Assembly (NCBI RefSeq): GCF_003352045.1
Contig: NZ_CP025815.1
Span: 496,001-560,000 of the forward strand
Direction of reading: 5' to 3'
DNA from: Sulfitobacter sp. JL08
Lineage (GTDB): Bacteria > Pseudomonadota > Alphaproteobacteria > Rhodobacterales > Rhodobacteraceae
Length of the DNA: 64,000 nucleotides
A model generated the notes under the pieces. It was not told where the DNA came from and did not search any database. It saw only the letters and a list, made by a program, of their open reading frames with translations. The position numbers and the translations under genes are program-made. Numbering within the stretch: position 1 is the first letter of the stretch; each line of letters opens with the position of its first letter. Below are positions 44,171 to 54,072 of this stretch, in pieces.

Positions 44171-44896
44171 TCAGTCTCCTTTTCCAGTCTGGGAGGTGTC
44201 GTTTTGAGTGTCGTCATCTGCTGAAACCGCGCGGCCCGACCTGCTGGCAGAGGCGATGTAGACCATCGCCAGAATGGCAAAGATGTAGGCTTGAATCAGA
44301 CCGGTCAGCAGCCCGAGAAGCTGCATGACCACAGGGAAAAAGAACGGCGCGACACTGATCAGGATGCCCACGATCACTGTCCCGCTCATCACATTCCCGT
44401 AAAGCCGCACCGCCAGGGCTATCGTGCGGGAAACCTCGCTGACGAGATTGAACGGTAGCATGAACGGGCTGGGCTGTACGTAGGTCTTGAGATACGCCCG
44501 CAATCCGCGCCGCGAGATTGTGAACAGCGGCACCGCAATCAGAACGCAAATGGCAAGTGCGGCGGTGGTTGAAAGTGAACCAGTGGGCGGCTGGTATCCG
44601 GGCACGATGCTAAGAATGTTGGCGGTGGCGATGAACAGAAAAAGCGTACCTACAAAGGGCAGGTAGCGCCCCGGATTTTCAGCGCCGATTTCGTCAATCT
44701 GGTCGCGGATCGAGCTCACGATGACTTCTAGCATGAGCTGCCAGCGCGATACGGTTTCTTTGACGCTGAGGCGCGCGGTAATCGCCCGCGACCCGACAAC
44801 CAAAAGCGCCATGACAACCCAGGTGAATGCAACGGTCGCGTTCAGTTTCCATCCGTTCCATTCGTACAATATCCAGCTGTCGGGGCTTATTTCCAT
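44171..44896 (-). CDS. atpB: N-ATPase a subunit
   Basis: A 241-aa stator channel protein with five or six helices. The essential Arg is Arg164 in LAVRLYGNVMSG. The C-terminal helices contain PVVMQLLGLLTGLIQAYIFA, where the Gln facing the rotor is kept. It forms the ion half-channels with the c ring. It overlaps the end of atpR. Confidence 0.93.
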   Translation of the reverse strand: MEISPDSWILYEWNGWKLNATVAFTWVVMALLVVGSRAITARLSVKETVSRWQLMLEVIVSSIRDQIDEIGAENPGRYLPFVGTLFLFIATANILSIVPGYQPPTGSLSTTAALAICVLIAVPLFTISRRGLRAYLKTYVQPSPFMLPFNLVSEVSRTIALAVRLYGNVMSGTVIVGILISVAPFFFPVVMQLLGLLTGLIQAYIFAILAMVYIASASRSGRAVSADDDTQNDTSQTGKGD

Positions 44897-45183
44897 GGGA
44901 TTGCTCCGGCAATTGGATTGGCCGCGCGCGCCAGAACAAACCGAACGGCCGTGAAGCCTGCAAGCGCGGCAAGGATGCCCATCAAAGGAACGTCGAAGCT
45001 TAAGGCCATCGCAATTGCACCGATGACAAGCGCCGCGCGGACAATGCCAAGTGCGACGAAGATCAGCGCGCTTTGCCGATGCGTAAGCGCGTGTACCGCA
45101 AGCCGCAGAAGGCCAAGATATATGCCCCCAATCACAGCCCCGGCCAGAACAGATGCCAGTATGGTGCCAATATCACCTGTCAT
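44887..45183 (-). CDS. atpR: N-ATPase accessory membrane subunit AtpR
   Basis: A 98-aa hydrophobic protein. I use the ATG at 45183 (MTGDIGTILASVLAGAVIGG), which overlaps the atpQ stop region by 11 bp. Three membrane helices are visible, with Arg residues inside or next to helices 2 and 3 (LGIVRAALVIG, TAVRFVLARA). AtpR is found only in N-ATPase operons and has been proposed to assist c-ring assembly. Confidence 0.88.
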   Translation of the reverse strand: MTGDIGTILASVLAGAVIGGIYLGLLRLAVHALTHRQSALIFVALGIVRAALVIGAIAMALSFDVPLMGILAALAGFTAVRFVLARAANPIAGAIPWK

Positions 45184-45459
45184 TTCGTCCCTCCCGTTGT
45201 ACCCAGTACCAGGCATTCAGACTGCCGAGCGCCGCACCGGCCAGAAGCAGTGCCAGTGTCCAGGAGGTTTCGCCCGGCCAGCGCCTGTCGATCCAGAGGC
45301 CGAGGGCGATGCCGGCGATCACCGGTACGGCCACGGACCAGCCGACAAGGCCGAACATACCAAATCCGTACCACGCACTTTGCTTGCGGTGCTTGCGGGC
45401 CTTTGCCATGCGCCTTGCCTTGTACGAGATGATTTCAGTCTCGTTGGGTTCTTCCTTTG

Positions 45460-45463
<4 letters not shown>
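45173..45463 (-). CDS. atpQ: N-ATPase accessory protein AtpQ (AtpI/AtpZ-like)
   Basis: A 96-aa protein with a basic, Glu/Lys-rich N-terminal tail and two membrane helices (about 31-55 and 66-86) with the GLWIDRRWP link typical of AtpI/AtpZ-like proteins. Its place between atpC and atpR is diagnostic of the N-ATPase operon order. It probably helps rotor assembly or Mg2+ supply. Overlaps atpC by 4 bp. Confidence 0.88.
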
Positions 45464-47263
<1,800 letters not shown>

Positions 47264-47302
47264 TTATTGCGGATCAGAATAGTGGCGCCAGTCATAAGGG
47301 CA

Positions 47303-47316
47303 TTGATCGAAGTTAA
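47303..47316. promoter_or_regulatory. FNR/Dnr-type box upstream of the N-ATPase operon
   Basis: TTGATCGAAGTTAA (arms TTGAT and GTTAA), centred about 64 bp before atpD on its strand. Confidence 0.6.
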
Positions 47317-47348
47317 CTGCCGCCCAAAGTGACCTGCCGAGTGAAGGA

Positions 47349-47362
47349 TTAACGCAGATTAA
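47349..47362. promoter_or_regulatory. FNR/Dnr-type box upstream of the YfcC-type gene
   Basis: TTAACGCAGATTAA (arms TTAAC and ATTAA), centred about 81 bp before the carrier gene at 47437. The same 14-mer recurs exactly at 56819-56832. Confidence 0.6.
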
Positions 47363-47436
47363 TGCGGCAGCAGGGCCAGAGGCAAACACTTGGCCGGACG
47401 CAAAGGCCAGTTGTCCGGCCGCCGAAAGGAAACAAG

Positions 47437-48903
47437 ATGAGCGATACTGTCACTGAAGAGGCAGACCAAGACCCGGATCTGCAATCCTGGTTTCCCACCG
47501 CCTATACCATATTGTTCTTGTTGATCATTTTCGTGGCCGCCCTGACATGGATTATACCTGCTGGCCAGTATAACCGGGAAATGAACGAAGAGGTTGGCCG
47601 CGAGGTTGCAGTGCCCGGCACATACCAGACAGTCGAGGCCAATCCACAAGGCCCGATTGATGTGTTGCTGGCCCCGATTGGCGGTTTTTATGATCCCGAC
47701 AGTTACGCCGCCAATGCCATCGACGTGGCCCTTTTCGTGTTGCTTCTGGGCGGGTTTCTGGGGGTCGTGAACGCCACGGGGTCTATCAACACCGGCATCC
47801 GTTCGGCGATGCGCGCGATGGAGGGGCGCGAGATCTGGATGGTGCCCATCCTGATGACGCTTTTTGCGGCAGGCGGCACGACCTATGGCATGGCCGAAGA
47901 AACGCTGGCCTTTTATGCCATCCTGCTGCCGGTGGTGCTGCGGGCCGGGTTTGACGCGGTGACGGGCGTTGCCATTATTCTGATCGGTGCCGGTATCGGC
48001 GTTCTGGGCTCGACCATAAACCCGTTTGCCACGATCATTGCATCGGATGCAGCGTCGATCCCCTTTACCGACGGCATCATATTGCGGTTCGTAATACTTA
48101 TAGGCGGGCTGGCGATCTGCGTAGCCTATGTGATGCGCTATGCCAGTCGCGTAAAAGAAGATCGCGACCGGTCCGTTGTGTCCCATCAATGGCAGGCGCA
48201 CGAGCAGCATTTCCTGAAAGACAGCGGTGAAGAAAATACCGACGATACGCTGAGCGGTACTCAGAAAATCATCCTTTTGGTCTTTACCGCAACATTTGTG
48301 GCGATGATCTGGGGCGTTTCCTCGCAGGGCTGGTGGATGGCACGAATGGGCGCGTTGTTTCTGGGGGCGGCCATCGGGATTGGGCTGATCGGCCGGTTGG
48401 GTGAAAAACGTCTGACAGGCGCATTTGTCGATGGCGCGCGCGATCTTCTGGGGGTGGCGCTGGTTATCGGGCTTGCCCGCGGCATTGTCGTGGTCATGGA
48501 ACAGGGCCTGATCGCGGATACGATCCTAAATGCATCGGCCCAGACGCTGGGCGATCTGCCAGGCATCGCCTTCATCTCGACAATGTTCGGGATCGAGGTC
48601 GGCATGAGTTTCTTTGTGCCATCCTCGTCTGGCCTGGCCGTGCTGTAGATGCCGATCCTTGCGCCGCTGGCTGATTTTGCCGGCGTCGGGCGCGATCTGG
48701 TGGTCACTGCGTATCAGTCCGCCAACGGCCTTGTGAACCTGATCAACCCGACCTTTGCGGTTGTGATCGGCGGGCTAAGCATCGGGCGTGTGGGCTATGA
48801 CCGTTGGATCGTTTTTATCTGGCCACTGTTGGTCATACTGACAGTTTTCATCATGGGCACGCTCGCCATCGGGGCATGGTTCGGCACAACGGGCGTGGCC
48901 TGA
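47437..48903 (+). pseudogene. YfcC-family carrier interrupted by an in-frame amber codon
   Basis: A membrane carrier of the YfcC / C4-dicarboxylate-like type with about 12 helices, start at 47437 after GAAAGGA. The frame stops at TAG 48646-48648 right after SSSGLAVL and resumes without shift as MPILAPLADFAGVGRDLVVT, to 48903. In family members this motif is continuous, so a single sense codon has become amber. The two parts add up to a normal length of about 488 codons. Without an amber suppressor the transporter would lose its last helices. The gene keeps an FNR/Dnr-like box in front. Confidence 0.85.
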
Positions 48904-48941
48904 GGGACGATGTCCCCGGCATCCATATCGAATCTGGCACG

Positions 48942-48955
48942 TTGCACCAGATCAA
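48942..48955. promoter_or_regulatory. Weak FNR-like box before the MBL gene
   Basis: TTGCACCAGATCAA keeps TTG and CAA at FNR spacing but differs at one further position from TTGAT-N4-ATCAA. It lies 71-84 bp before the MBL start. Confidence 0.4.
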
Positions 48956-49025
48956 CGCCGTAGAACCTGCCTTAAGGACTGCGCGCCCCATATTTTTGTA
49001 CATCCAGCCAAGGAGCATTTTTTGA

Positions 49026-49937
49026 ATGACCAATCTGAACGAACCCGTTGTTCGCCATTCCCCGTCCACCGGCAAGGGCAGCCCCGATGTCTGGGGCATC
49101 TACGAACCCGACACCGGATCGATCCAGTATATCTGTGCGTGTCCAACGACAAAGGCCGCAGCACTGATTGATGTGGTCTGGAACTTTGATCCGGTTTCCT
49201 TTGCGACCGACACAGGCAGTATGGATCAGGTCGTTGCCCTGGCCGAGGAAAACGGGCTGAACATCAGCTGTATTCTTGATACCCATCCCCATGCCGACCA
49301 CCTGATGGCCTCAAATCATCTGAAGAAACGCCTGAATGTTCCCAATGCGATCGGCGCCAAGGTGCGCGAAATCGCCGATCTGTGGCGCAAGATCTACAAC
49401 ATGCCCGATGCGTTCGATCCGCAGGGTGATTTCGACCGTCTGTTTGAGGATGGCGAGACGTTCGCGGTGGGTGAGCTTGACCTGCGCGTGATGCTGTCGC
49501 CGGGTCACACGCTTGGTTCGGTAACCTATATCTGCGGCGACGCGGCTTTTGTGCACGACACTCTTATGATGCCCGACTCTGGCACCAGTCGCTGCGATTT
49601 TCCCGGCGGATCGGCAGACGAGCTTTGGACCACGATCCAGACGATCCTGAATTTGCCTGAAAAAACGCGCCTGTTCGTGGGTCATGACTACGGTGCCGAA
49701 GGCCGGGATGAACCTGCATGGGAAGCAAGTGTGGCCGACCACAAGGCGCACAACAAGCATGTGAAAGACGGCACCAGTAAATCGGAGTATATCAAGGCCC
49801 GAGAAACGCGTGATGCCAAGCTGGCGCTGCCGGAAAGAATGCTGGCGGCCCTGCAGATCAACCTTCGGGCTGGTCAGTTGCCAGACGCGGAAAGCGACGG
49901 GCATTCGTATCTGAAGATACCTGTCGACAAATTCTGA
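49026..49937 (+). CDS. MBL-fold metallohydrolase (persulfide dioxygenase / Blh-like)
   Basis: A 303-aa zinc- or iron-dependent metallo-beta-lactamase-fold enzyme. The HxHxDH motif is His87, His89, Asp91, His92 in DTHPHADHLMAS. The third His is in LSPGHTLGSVTY, the bridging Asp in DAAFVHDTLMMPDSGTSRCD, and the last His in LFVGHDYG. The DSGTSRCDFPGGSA segment is typical of ETHE1-type persulfide dioxygenases and the related Blh proteins. A role in sulfur handling under stress is possible. An AAGGAG site lies 11 bp upstream. Confidence 0.88.
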   Translation: MTNLNEPVVRHSPSTGKGSPDVWGIYEPDTGSIQYICACPTTKAAALIDVVWNFDPVSFATDTGSMDQVVALAEENGLNISCILDTHPHADHLMASNHLKKRLNVPNAIGAKVREIADLWRKIYNMPDAFDPQGDFDRLFEDGETFAVGELDLRVMLSPGHTLGSVTYICGDAAFVHDTLMMPDSGTSRCDFPGGSADELWTTIQTILNLPEKTRLFVGHDYGAEGRDEPAWEASVADHKAHNKHVKDGTSKSEYIKARETRDAKLALPERMLAALQINLRAGQLPDAESDGHSYLKIPVDKF

Positions 49938-50163
49938 TGGACTTGAGTTTAGGACTGTATTGGAGCCGGCCGGGACCGCAAGTGCGGAAAATATCGTTAG
50001 TGACGGGTCTGGGTCAATTGAAGGATCATGCGCCCGCCTTGACCTCGACGCTCCGGCTGGGTTGCCGAGCTTCTAGGGCGCCTATGTGCGCTCGATCACC
50101 GGCACAGCTGATTTCACCTACGTTGCCGCCGTCTCAACTCTCGTCGAAAGGGTCGCTCATTGC

Positions 50164-50179
50164 ATCAACTCTTGTTGAT
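50164..50179. terminator. Possible weak bidirectional terminator
   Basis: Arms ATCAAC and GTTGAT around TCTT, followed by TTTT on the plus strand, between two convergent genes (49937 end, 50214 end). The stem is only 6 bp. The rest of the 276-bp gap holds nothing I can support. Confidence 0.35.
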
Positions 50180-50213
50180 TTTGCACTCAACAGGTGTACC
50201 GGATTGACAATAT

Positions 50214-50651
50214 CTAGTGCTGGTCAAGCACCGCTTCGATCTGCTTGACCGGCATATTCGTGAGGTCCTTGTCGATTTCCGCAACCAGTTTGTTCTGCAA
50301 TTTGTCGCCATACGCATTGCGAAGCCCGCCAAGCGTTTTCGGGTCTGCGACTACAACCAGTTTCCGGAACCGGTCCTGCGCGGCCCAAGACACAAGCTTT
50401 GTCCCCAACTCTGCGCACAGGCGCTGCTTTTCAACCTCGTGCCAATCTGTTTCTTGCAGGGCGCTCAGCCCATGGCCATCATCGGGCATCCGTCCCGGTC
50501 TGTCAGATGCAAGCTCGCGTGCAGCCGGATTATCAATGTCTTCCTTGGCGATGACGCGCAGATCCAGGAATTGCGTGTCGCCGTTATTTCGCAGTACCAA
50601 GTATTTTGCGCCATCGGCGACAATGATCCAGGCGTCGTGTTCAAGTTTCAT
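50214..50651 (-). CDS. Host-attachment family protein
   Basis: A 145-aa protein matching the host-attachment family (an eRF1-domain-like fold), known from a symbiotic or plant-associated attachment locus. Recognisable parts are the start WIIVADGAKYLVLRN, the mid region RFRKLVVVADPKTLGGLR and the C-terminal KDLTNMPVKQIEAVL. Its cellular role is not clear, but in alphaproteobacteria it is common in stress-related clusters. It is the last gene of the minus-strand operon beginning at 52961. Confidence 0.88.
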   Translation of the reverse strand: MKLEHDAWIIVADGAKYLVLRNNGDTQFLDLRVIAKEDIDNPAARELASDRPGRMPDDGHGLSALQETDWHEVEKQRLCAELGTKLVSWAAQDRFRKLVVVADPKTLGGLRNAYGDKLQNKLVAEIDKDLTNMPVKQIEAVLDQH

Positions 50652-50677
50652 TCTTCGTGTCCTTTCAGGTGTTTTTT

Positions 50678-52123
50678 TTAAGTCGTCTTGTCTGCGGGCG
50701 CATCAACCGGAGTGTCGTGGCAGCGGGTGCCTTCAAGCGCCTCCTGCTCAACCTGGCATTCGGCCAGAGCGGCGCGTATGGCTCGGCGCAGAACTTCTTC
50801 GTGTGTCGGATGGTAAAAGGGCATGCGCAAAAGATCCTGAAGCTGCGCCCGGTTGCATATGGCAAAGGCCAGAAGGTGGCCAAGATGTTCTGCCGCGGGC
50901 GCGATCATGGCGGCCCCGCGCAGGCGGGCTGTTGCCTTTTCTGCGTAAATGCGCACCACGCCGCCGCTGTCACGCGCCAAACGCGCCCGTCCAGCAGAAG
51001 AAAAACTGGCCGAGCCCATGGCGATACTGTCACCTTCTTCTTGCAGGGTTTCGAACGTTTCGCCCGCCGAGGAAATCTGCGGATCACTGAACACGATCCG
51101 CAACGGTACGCGGCGGCTGAAAGTGGCGTCTTTCATGCGTGCGGCGTAAAAACCCGCGACCCGCCCCTCGTCTGCGGCTTCGTGCAGCAGCGCGGGGCCG
51201 CCCGAGACATCGCCGGCGAAATACACCGATGTGCCCGGCACGTTAAGCTGTCCGGGCGGTAAATCAGGGTGCCCGGCATCCGAAAGCATCACGCCAGCGC
51301 AATCAAGTTTCAGGGTGTCCGTGTTGGGTTTGCGCCCGATCGCCACCAGAACGCGATCAACCGAGATTTCTCCGTCTTCCCATGACACGGTGACCGAACC
51401 GTCAGAGGCCAGACTGAGGTCGGCGTTGGCCTGCACGATCTGCATTTCACGGCCAATCGATTCCTCAAGATGTTCCTGCAGGAGAGGATCGCTGATCCCG
51501 CCCTGCATCGGGGACGGATCAAAGCCGGTGACGTGCACCCCAAGCCGGGCCAGCGCCTGACCGAGTTCCAGCCCGACCGGGCCAAGGCCGATCACAGCGA
51601 TACGGGCAGGAAGGTCAGGCATGTCGAAAAAGGTTTCGGTTGTCAGCAGCCGGTCGCCAAGTGCATCGCGCCATTTTTCCGGAACGACGGGGCGCGTTCC
51701 GGTGGCGATCACCGTCGCACGTGGCCGAAATACCGCATCGCCCGCCCGAAGCGTGCCGTCTGCCGTGAACGCGGCGGTTTCTTTCACCAGATGCGTGGCT
51801 TGCCAGCTTTCCATCCCGTCGACAACGCCGCCTGCCAGATCGTCACGCAACTCTCGGGTTTGGGCCAGAACGGCGGACCCGATCGCCTGCACGTCTTTCG
51901 CGCCGTCAAGGCCAAGCGCCCCAAAGGCTTCACGACGATGATAATCGTGTGCGGATTGCAGAAACGCCTTGGATGGCATGCAGCCCGTGCGCGCGCAGGT
52001 TGTGCCCAAGGGACCGGGATCGAAAACGCGGTAACTGTCCGTCACTTTCGCCACTTCCGAACGGGCCGACAGCCCGGCCGTGCCGGCCCCGATGATCGCA
52101 ACGTATATGTCTTTTGTCGTCAT
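50678..52123 (-). CDS. Dihydrolipoyl dehydrogenase-like FAD oxidoreductase
   Basis: A 481-aa flavoprotein. FAD-binding GAGTAGLSA is at the N-terminus, the redox pair is in TTCARTGCMPSKAF (CX4C), NAD-binding is by GLGPVGLELGQAL, and the second FAD motif is YFAGDVSGG. The C-terminal dimer domain has the catalytic FYHPTHEEVL with the His missing from the enzyme at the start of the window. It overlaps the HPF gene by 4 bp and so is co-translated with it. No lipoyl-enzyme genes are nearby; the true disulfide substrate is unknown. Confidence 0.9.
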   Translation of the reverse strand: MTTKDIYVAIIGAGTAGLSARSEVAKVTDSYRVFDPGPLGTTCARTGCMPSKAFLQSAHDYHRREAFGALGLDGAKDVQAIGSAVLAQTRELRDDLAGGVVDGMESWQATHLVKETAAFTADGTLRAGDAVFRPRATVIATGTRPVVPEKWRDALGDRLLTTETFFDMPDLPARIAVIGLGPVGLELGQALARLGVHVTGFDPSPMQGGISDPLLQEHLEESIGREMQIVQANADLSLASDGSVTVSWEDGEISVDRVLVAIGRKPNTDTLKLDCAGVMLSDAGHPDLPPGQLNVPGTSVYFAGDVSGGPALLHEAADEGRVAGFYAARMKDATFSRRVPLRIVFSDPQISSAGETFETLQEEGDSIAMGSASFSSAGRARLARDSGGVVRIYAEKATARLRGAAMIAPAAEHLGHLLAFAICNRAQLQDLLRMPFYHPTHEEVLRRAIRAALAECQVEQEALEGTRCHDTPVDAPADKTT

Positions 52124-52710
52124 TGTGCGGGTCTTGCCTTCGGATCGTGTTTCATCGGGCTGATCTTGCGCACGGTGCTGGCTTGCGGTCCGATTTCGCT
52201 TTCTTCTGTCTGCACCACCAGTTCAACGGTATCGCGCGGCTGAAGGTTCCGAAAACTTCCATCGACCACGCTGTTCTTGTGGAAGTAGACAAGCCGTTGG
52301 TCGGTTGCGATGATCTGGCCATAGCCAGCGTCGTGGTGCACTTCGACCACCCGACCCTGAAGCGGTCCGTCATGTACCTTGACGTCGCCGCTTGCCTTGT
52401 CCTTCCACCGTTTGATTTTCCGCGTCATTGCGGCAAACGCATCGCGCAAGGCGACGGGCATATGTTCATGTGCAGGCGCATCGTTCTGATTGTAGCGTAC
52501 GACAAGTTCGTCACCGGGAACGCGCACTTCGATCGTCACCTCATACAAACCGCCTTTTTGCTGGCTGTTGTGCGGTGCGCGAATGAACACATGGCAACTT
52601 GTTATTCCGTTATAGAAGGTTTCGAGATGCCGGACCTTTTCAGCGACAAGAGCCTTGATGTCGTCAGAAGGCTCGATGTTGTGAAAGGCCAGTTCAAGCG
52701 GTGTTTCCAT
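52120..52710 (-). CDS. Ribosome hibernation-type HPF/RaiA protein with C-terminal cold-shock-like domain
   Basis: A 196-aa protein from ATG 52710, with a strong GAAAGGAAAT site. The N-terminal HPF/RaiA domain (about 1-100; LELAFHNIEPSDDIKALVAE and the YNGITSCHVFI strand) is the part that blocks the decoding centre in resting ribosomes. The C-terminal region (about 118-180; GRVVEVHHDAGYGQIIATDQ, then VYFHKNSV) resembles a cold-shock OB fold, in which G-Y-G-x-I and VYFHKNS take the place of RNP motifs. This fusion fits ribosome protection in stasis and supports a survival function for the operon. Confidence 0.88.
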   Translation of the reverse strand: METPLELAFHNIEPSDDIKALVAEKVRHLETFYNGITSCHVFIRAPHNSQQKGGLYEVTIEVRVPGDELVVRYNQNDAPAHEHMPVALRDAFAAMTRKIKRWKDKASGDVKVHDGPLQGRVVEVHHDAGYGQIIATDQRLVYFHKNSVVDGSFRNLQPRDTVELVVQTEESEIGPQASTVRKISPMKHDPKARPAQ

Positions 52711-52727
52711 GATATTTCCTTTCGTAT

Positions 52728-52961
52728 TCAACGGCTTTTGCGGAGCCGCAGAAGCGGGCCCAGATCAAGCCAGACAAGCGCTATGCCAAGCGGGAACATC
52801 CAGAAGCCGACAATGGGCAGAAATCCGACGACCCCAAGTGCCACGCAGATCACCCCCAGAATCGTACGCAGCCCCGGCGGGATGCGGCGGCGTGCGCAGC
52901 TTTGAAAATAGCGCAGTCGCGCGCGGTTGCGCCGGCCAAGGATATCCCGCGACTGGATCAC
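52728..52961 (-). CDS. Small PGPGW-like membrane protein
   Basis: A 77-aa protein from a GTG start with a basic N-terminus and two helices. RIPPGLRTILGVICVALGVV followed by GFLPIVGFWMFPLGIALVWL is the pattern of PGPGW-type small transmembrane proteins. It leads the operon with the HPF, FAD-dehydrogenase and host-attachment genes. The start is not certain since no clear ribosome site is seen. Confidence 0.65.
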   Translation of the reverse strand: MIQSRDILGRRNRARLRYFQSCARRRIPPGLRTILGVICVALGVVGFLPIVGFWMFPLGIALVWLDLGPLLRLRKSR

Positions 52962-53083
52962 TGGAGCAGACCGCGCGCCTCCGGCAGCACCTTGCGCGTT
53001 TCTTTTTCACATTGAACTTTCATGAGTTCCTTCCGCGTTTTGGGCGTTCTTTTTCAATATGCACCAAGACTGCCGCTACAGGA

Positions 53084-53097
53084 TTGATCGCTGTTAA
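53084..53097. promoter_or_regulatory. FNR/Dnr-type box upstream of the HPF operon
   Basis: TTGATCGCTGTTAA (arms TTGAT and GTTAA), about 123-136 bp before the first start of the minus-strand operon (52961). Confidence 0.6.
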
Positions 53098-53142
53098 AGC
53101 GATGCGCGTATGGATGGCTGGGTGATGACGACCTTGTTCTCG

Positions 53143-53589
53143 CTATCTGGATTTCAGATCGTCGATCAGCGTCTGCATCTCTTCGATTTCGCGGCGCTGG
53201 GTTGCGATAATTTCATCTGCCAGCGCGCGCACCCGCGGATCGGTGATCTTTGCCCGTTCAGATGTAAGAATGGCGATAGAATGGTGCGGGATCATGGCCC
53301 GCATCCACGAAACGTCATCGACAGTGTTCTGGCTGCGCAACAGATAAAGCGAGGCGCTGAAAACGCCGACACCCAGTATGAGTATGGCAATGTTTGCGGC
53401 GCGGTTGCGATACATCGCCAGCATATAGCCCAACATGATCAGCGCCATCACGGCGCCCATGTAAAGCGCCATCCAGCCGCGTGTCTGGCTCCAATAGATA
53501 TGATCAAAGCTGTAGGTATTCAGATACATGAGAATATACATCGCGACGACGGATGTCGCGATCATGGCGACGAATCTGATGTAGCTCAT
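53143..53589 (-). CDS. DUF305-type membrane protein
   Basis: A 148-aa protein from ATG 53589 after a strong AAAGGAGG site. Three membrane helices occupy about residues 6-90, then a soluble DUF305-like segment with SWMRAMIPHHSIAILTSERA and ADEIIATQRREIEEMQTLID. The paired His in MIPHHS are candidate metal ligands; DUF305 proteins are often linked to metal or copper handling. It sits between dodecin and the HPF operon on the same strand. Confidence 0.85.
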   Translation of the reverse strand: MSYIRFVAMIATSVVAMYILMYLNTYSFDHIYWSQTRGWMALYMGAVMALIMLGYMLAMYRNRAANIAILILGVGVFSASLYLLRSQNTVDDVSWMRAMIPHHSIAILTSERAKITDPRVRALADEIIATQRREIEEMQTLIDDLKSR

Positions 53590-53630
53590 GGTGATTGGCC
53601 TCCTTTGCTGAATTTTCGTCGTGGGTTTCT

Positions 53631-53658
53631 CAGCCGTGGGATGGTGGGTCCACGGCTG
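53631..53658 (-). terminator. Hairpin between dodecin and DUF305 genes
   Basis: Arms CAGCCGTGG (53631-53639) and CCACGGCTG (53650-53658). On the minus strand the stem follows the dodecin stop by about 27 bp and is followed by AGAAACCC, so the T-tract is poor. A terminator or mRNA end-protector is likely. Confidence 0.5.
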
Positions 53659-53685
53659 AAAACGCGTATCCACCTAGGCAACCGG

Positions 53686-53901
53686 TCAGCCTGCGGTCTG
53701 GTCTTCAAGCAAGAAGCTGATTTTTGCATTCACGCGGTAACGCGTGATCACGTCGCCATCGACCTGGGCGTTCATTTCCTTGATGTACACAGATTTGATA
53801 TTGCGCACGCTTTGCGCAGCTTGCGCGACCGCAGCGCGTGCGGCGGCGTCAAACCCTTCATCGGATTCGGCAAGAACTTCGATAACCTTGAGCATTGACA
53901 T
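53686..53901 (-). CDS. Dodecin-family flavin-binding protein
   Basis: A 71-aa small beta-alpha-beta-beta protein of the dodecin family, with SDEGFDAAARAAVAQAAQSV as the helix and NIKSVYIKEM and VDGDVITRYRVNAKISFLLE as strands. Dodecins form 12-mer spheres that store flavin or CoA. The Trp that stacks on flavin in classical dodecins is replaced in the VYI segment, a variant found in many alphaproteobacteria, so flavin storage is likely but not certain. Ribosome site GAAAGGAG. Confidence 0.9.
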   Translation of the reverse strand: MSMLKVIEVLAESDEGFDAAARAAVAQAAQSVRNIKSVYIKEMNAQVDGDVITRYRVNAKISFLLEDQTAG

Positions 53902-53982
53902 CGGGTCTCTCCTTTCGTGTTTCAGGGATGCAATTTAAGCATCCGCAGGTTGCCAGCGTGATCTACAATCATCTGGGCCGCA

Positions 53983-53996
53983 TTGACGGGTGTTAA
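53983..53996. promoter_or_regulatory. FNR/Dnr-type box upstream of dodecin
   Basis: TTGACGGGTGTTAA (arms TTGAC and GTTAA), about 82-95 bp before the dodecin start on the minus strand. Confidence 0.55.
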
Positions 53997-54072
53997 TCGA
54001 ACCTGAGACTATGAAGTTTGCCGCGCAGGATGGTCGCGCCGAACGCGCCATGCCATTAAAGGTAACAAAAAT

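Noticed and set aside
50678-52123. Flavoprotein as the E3 of a 2-oxoacid dehydrogenase complex
   Set aside because: No E1, E2 or lipoyl-protein genes are nearby and the operon is of stress type, so a specific E3 role is not claimed.
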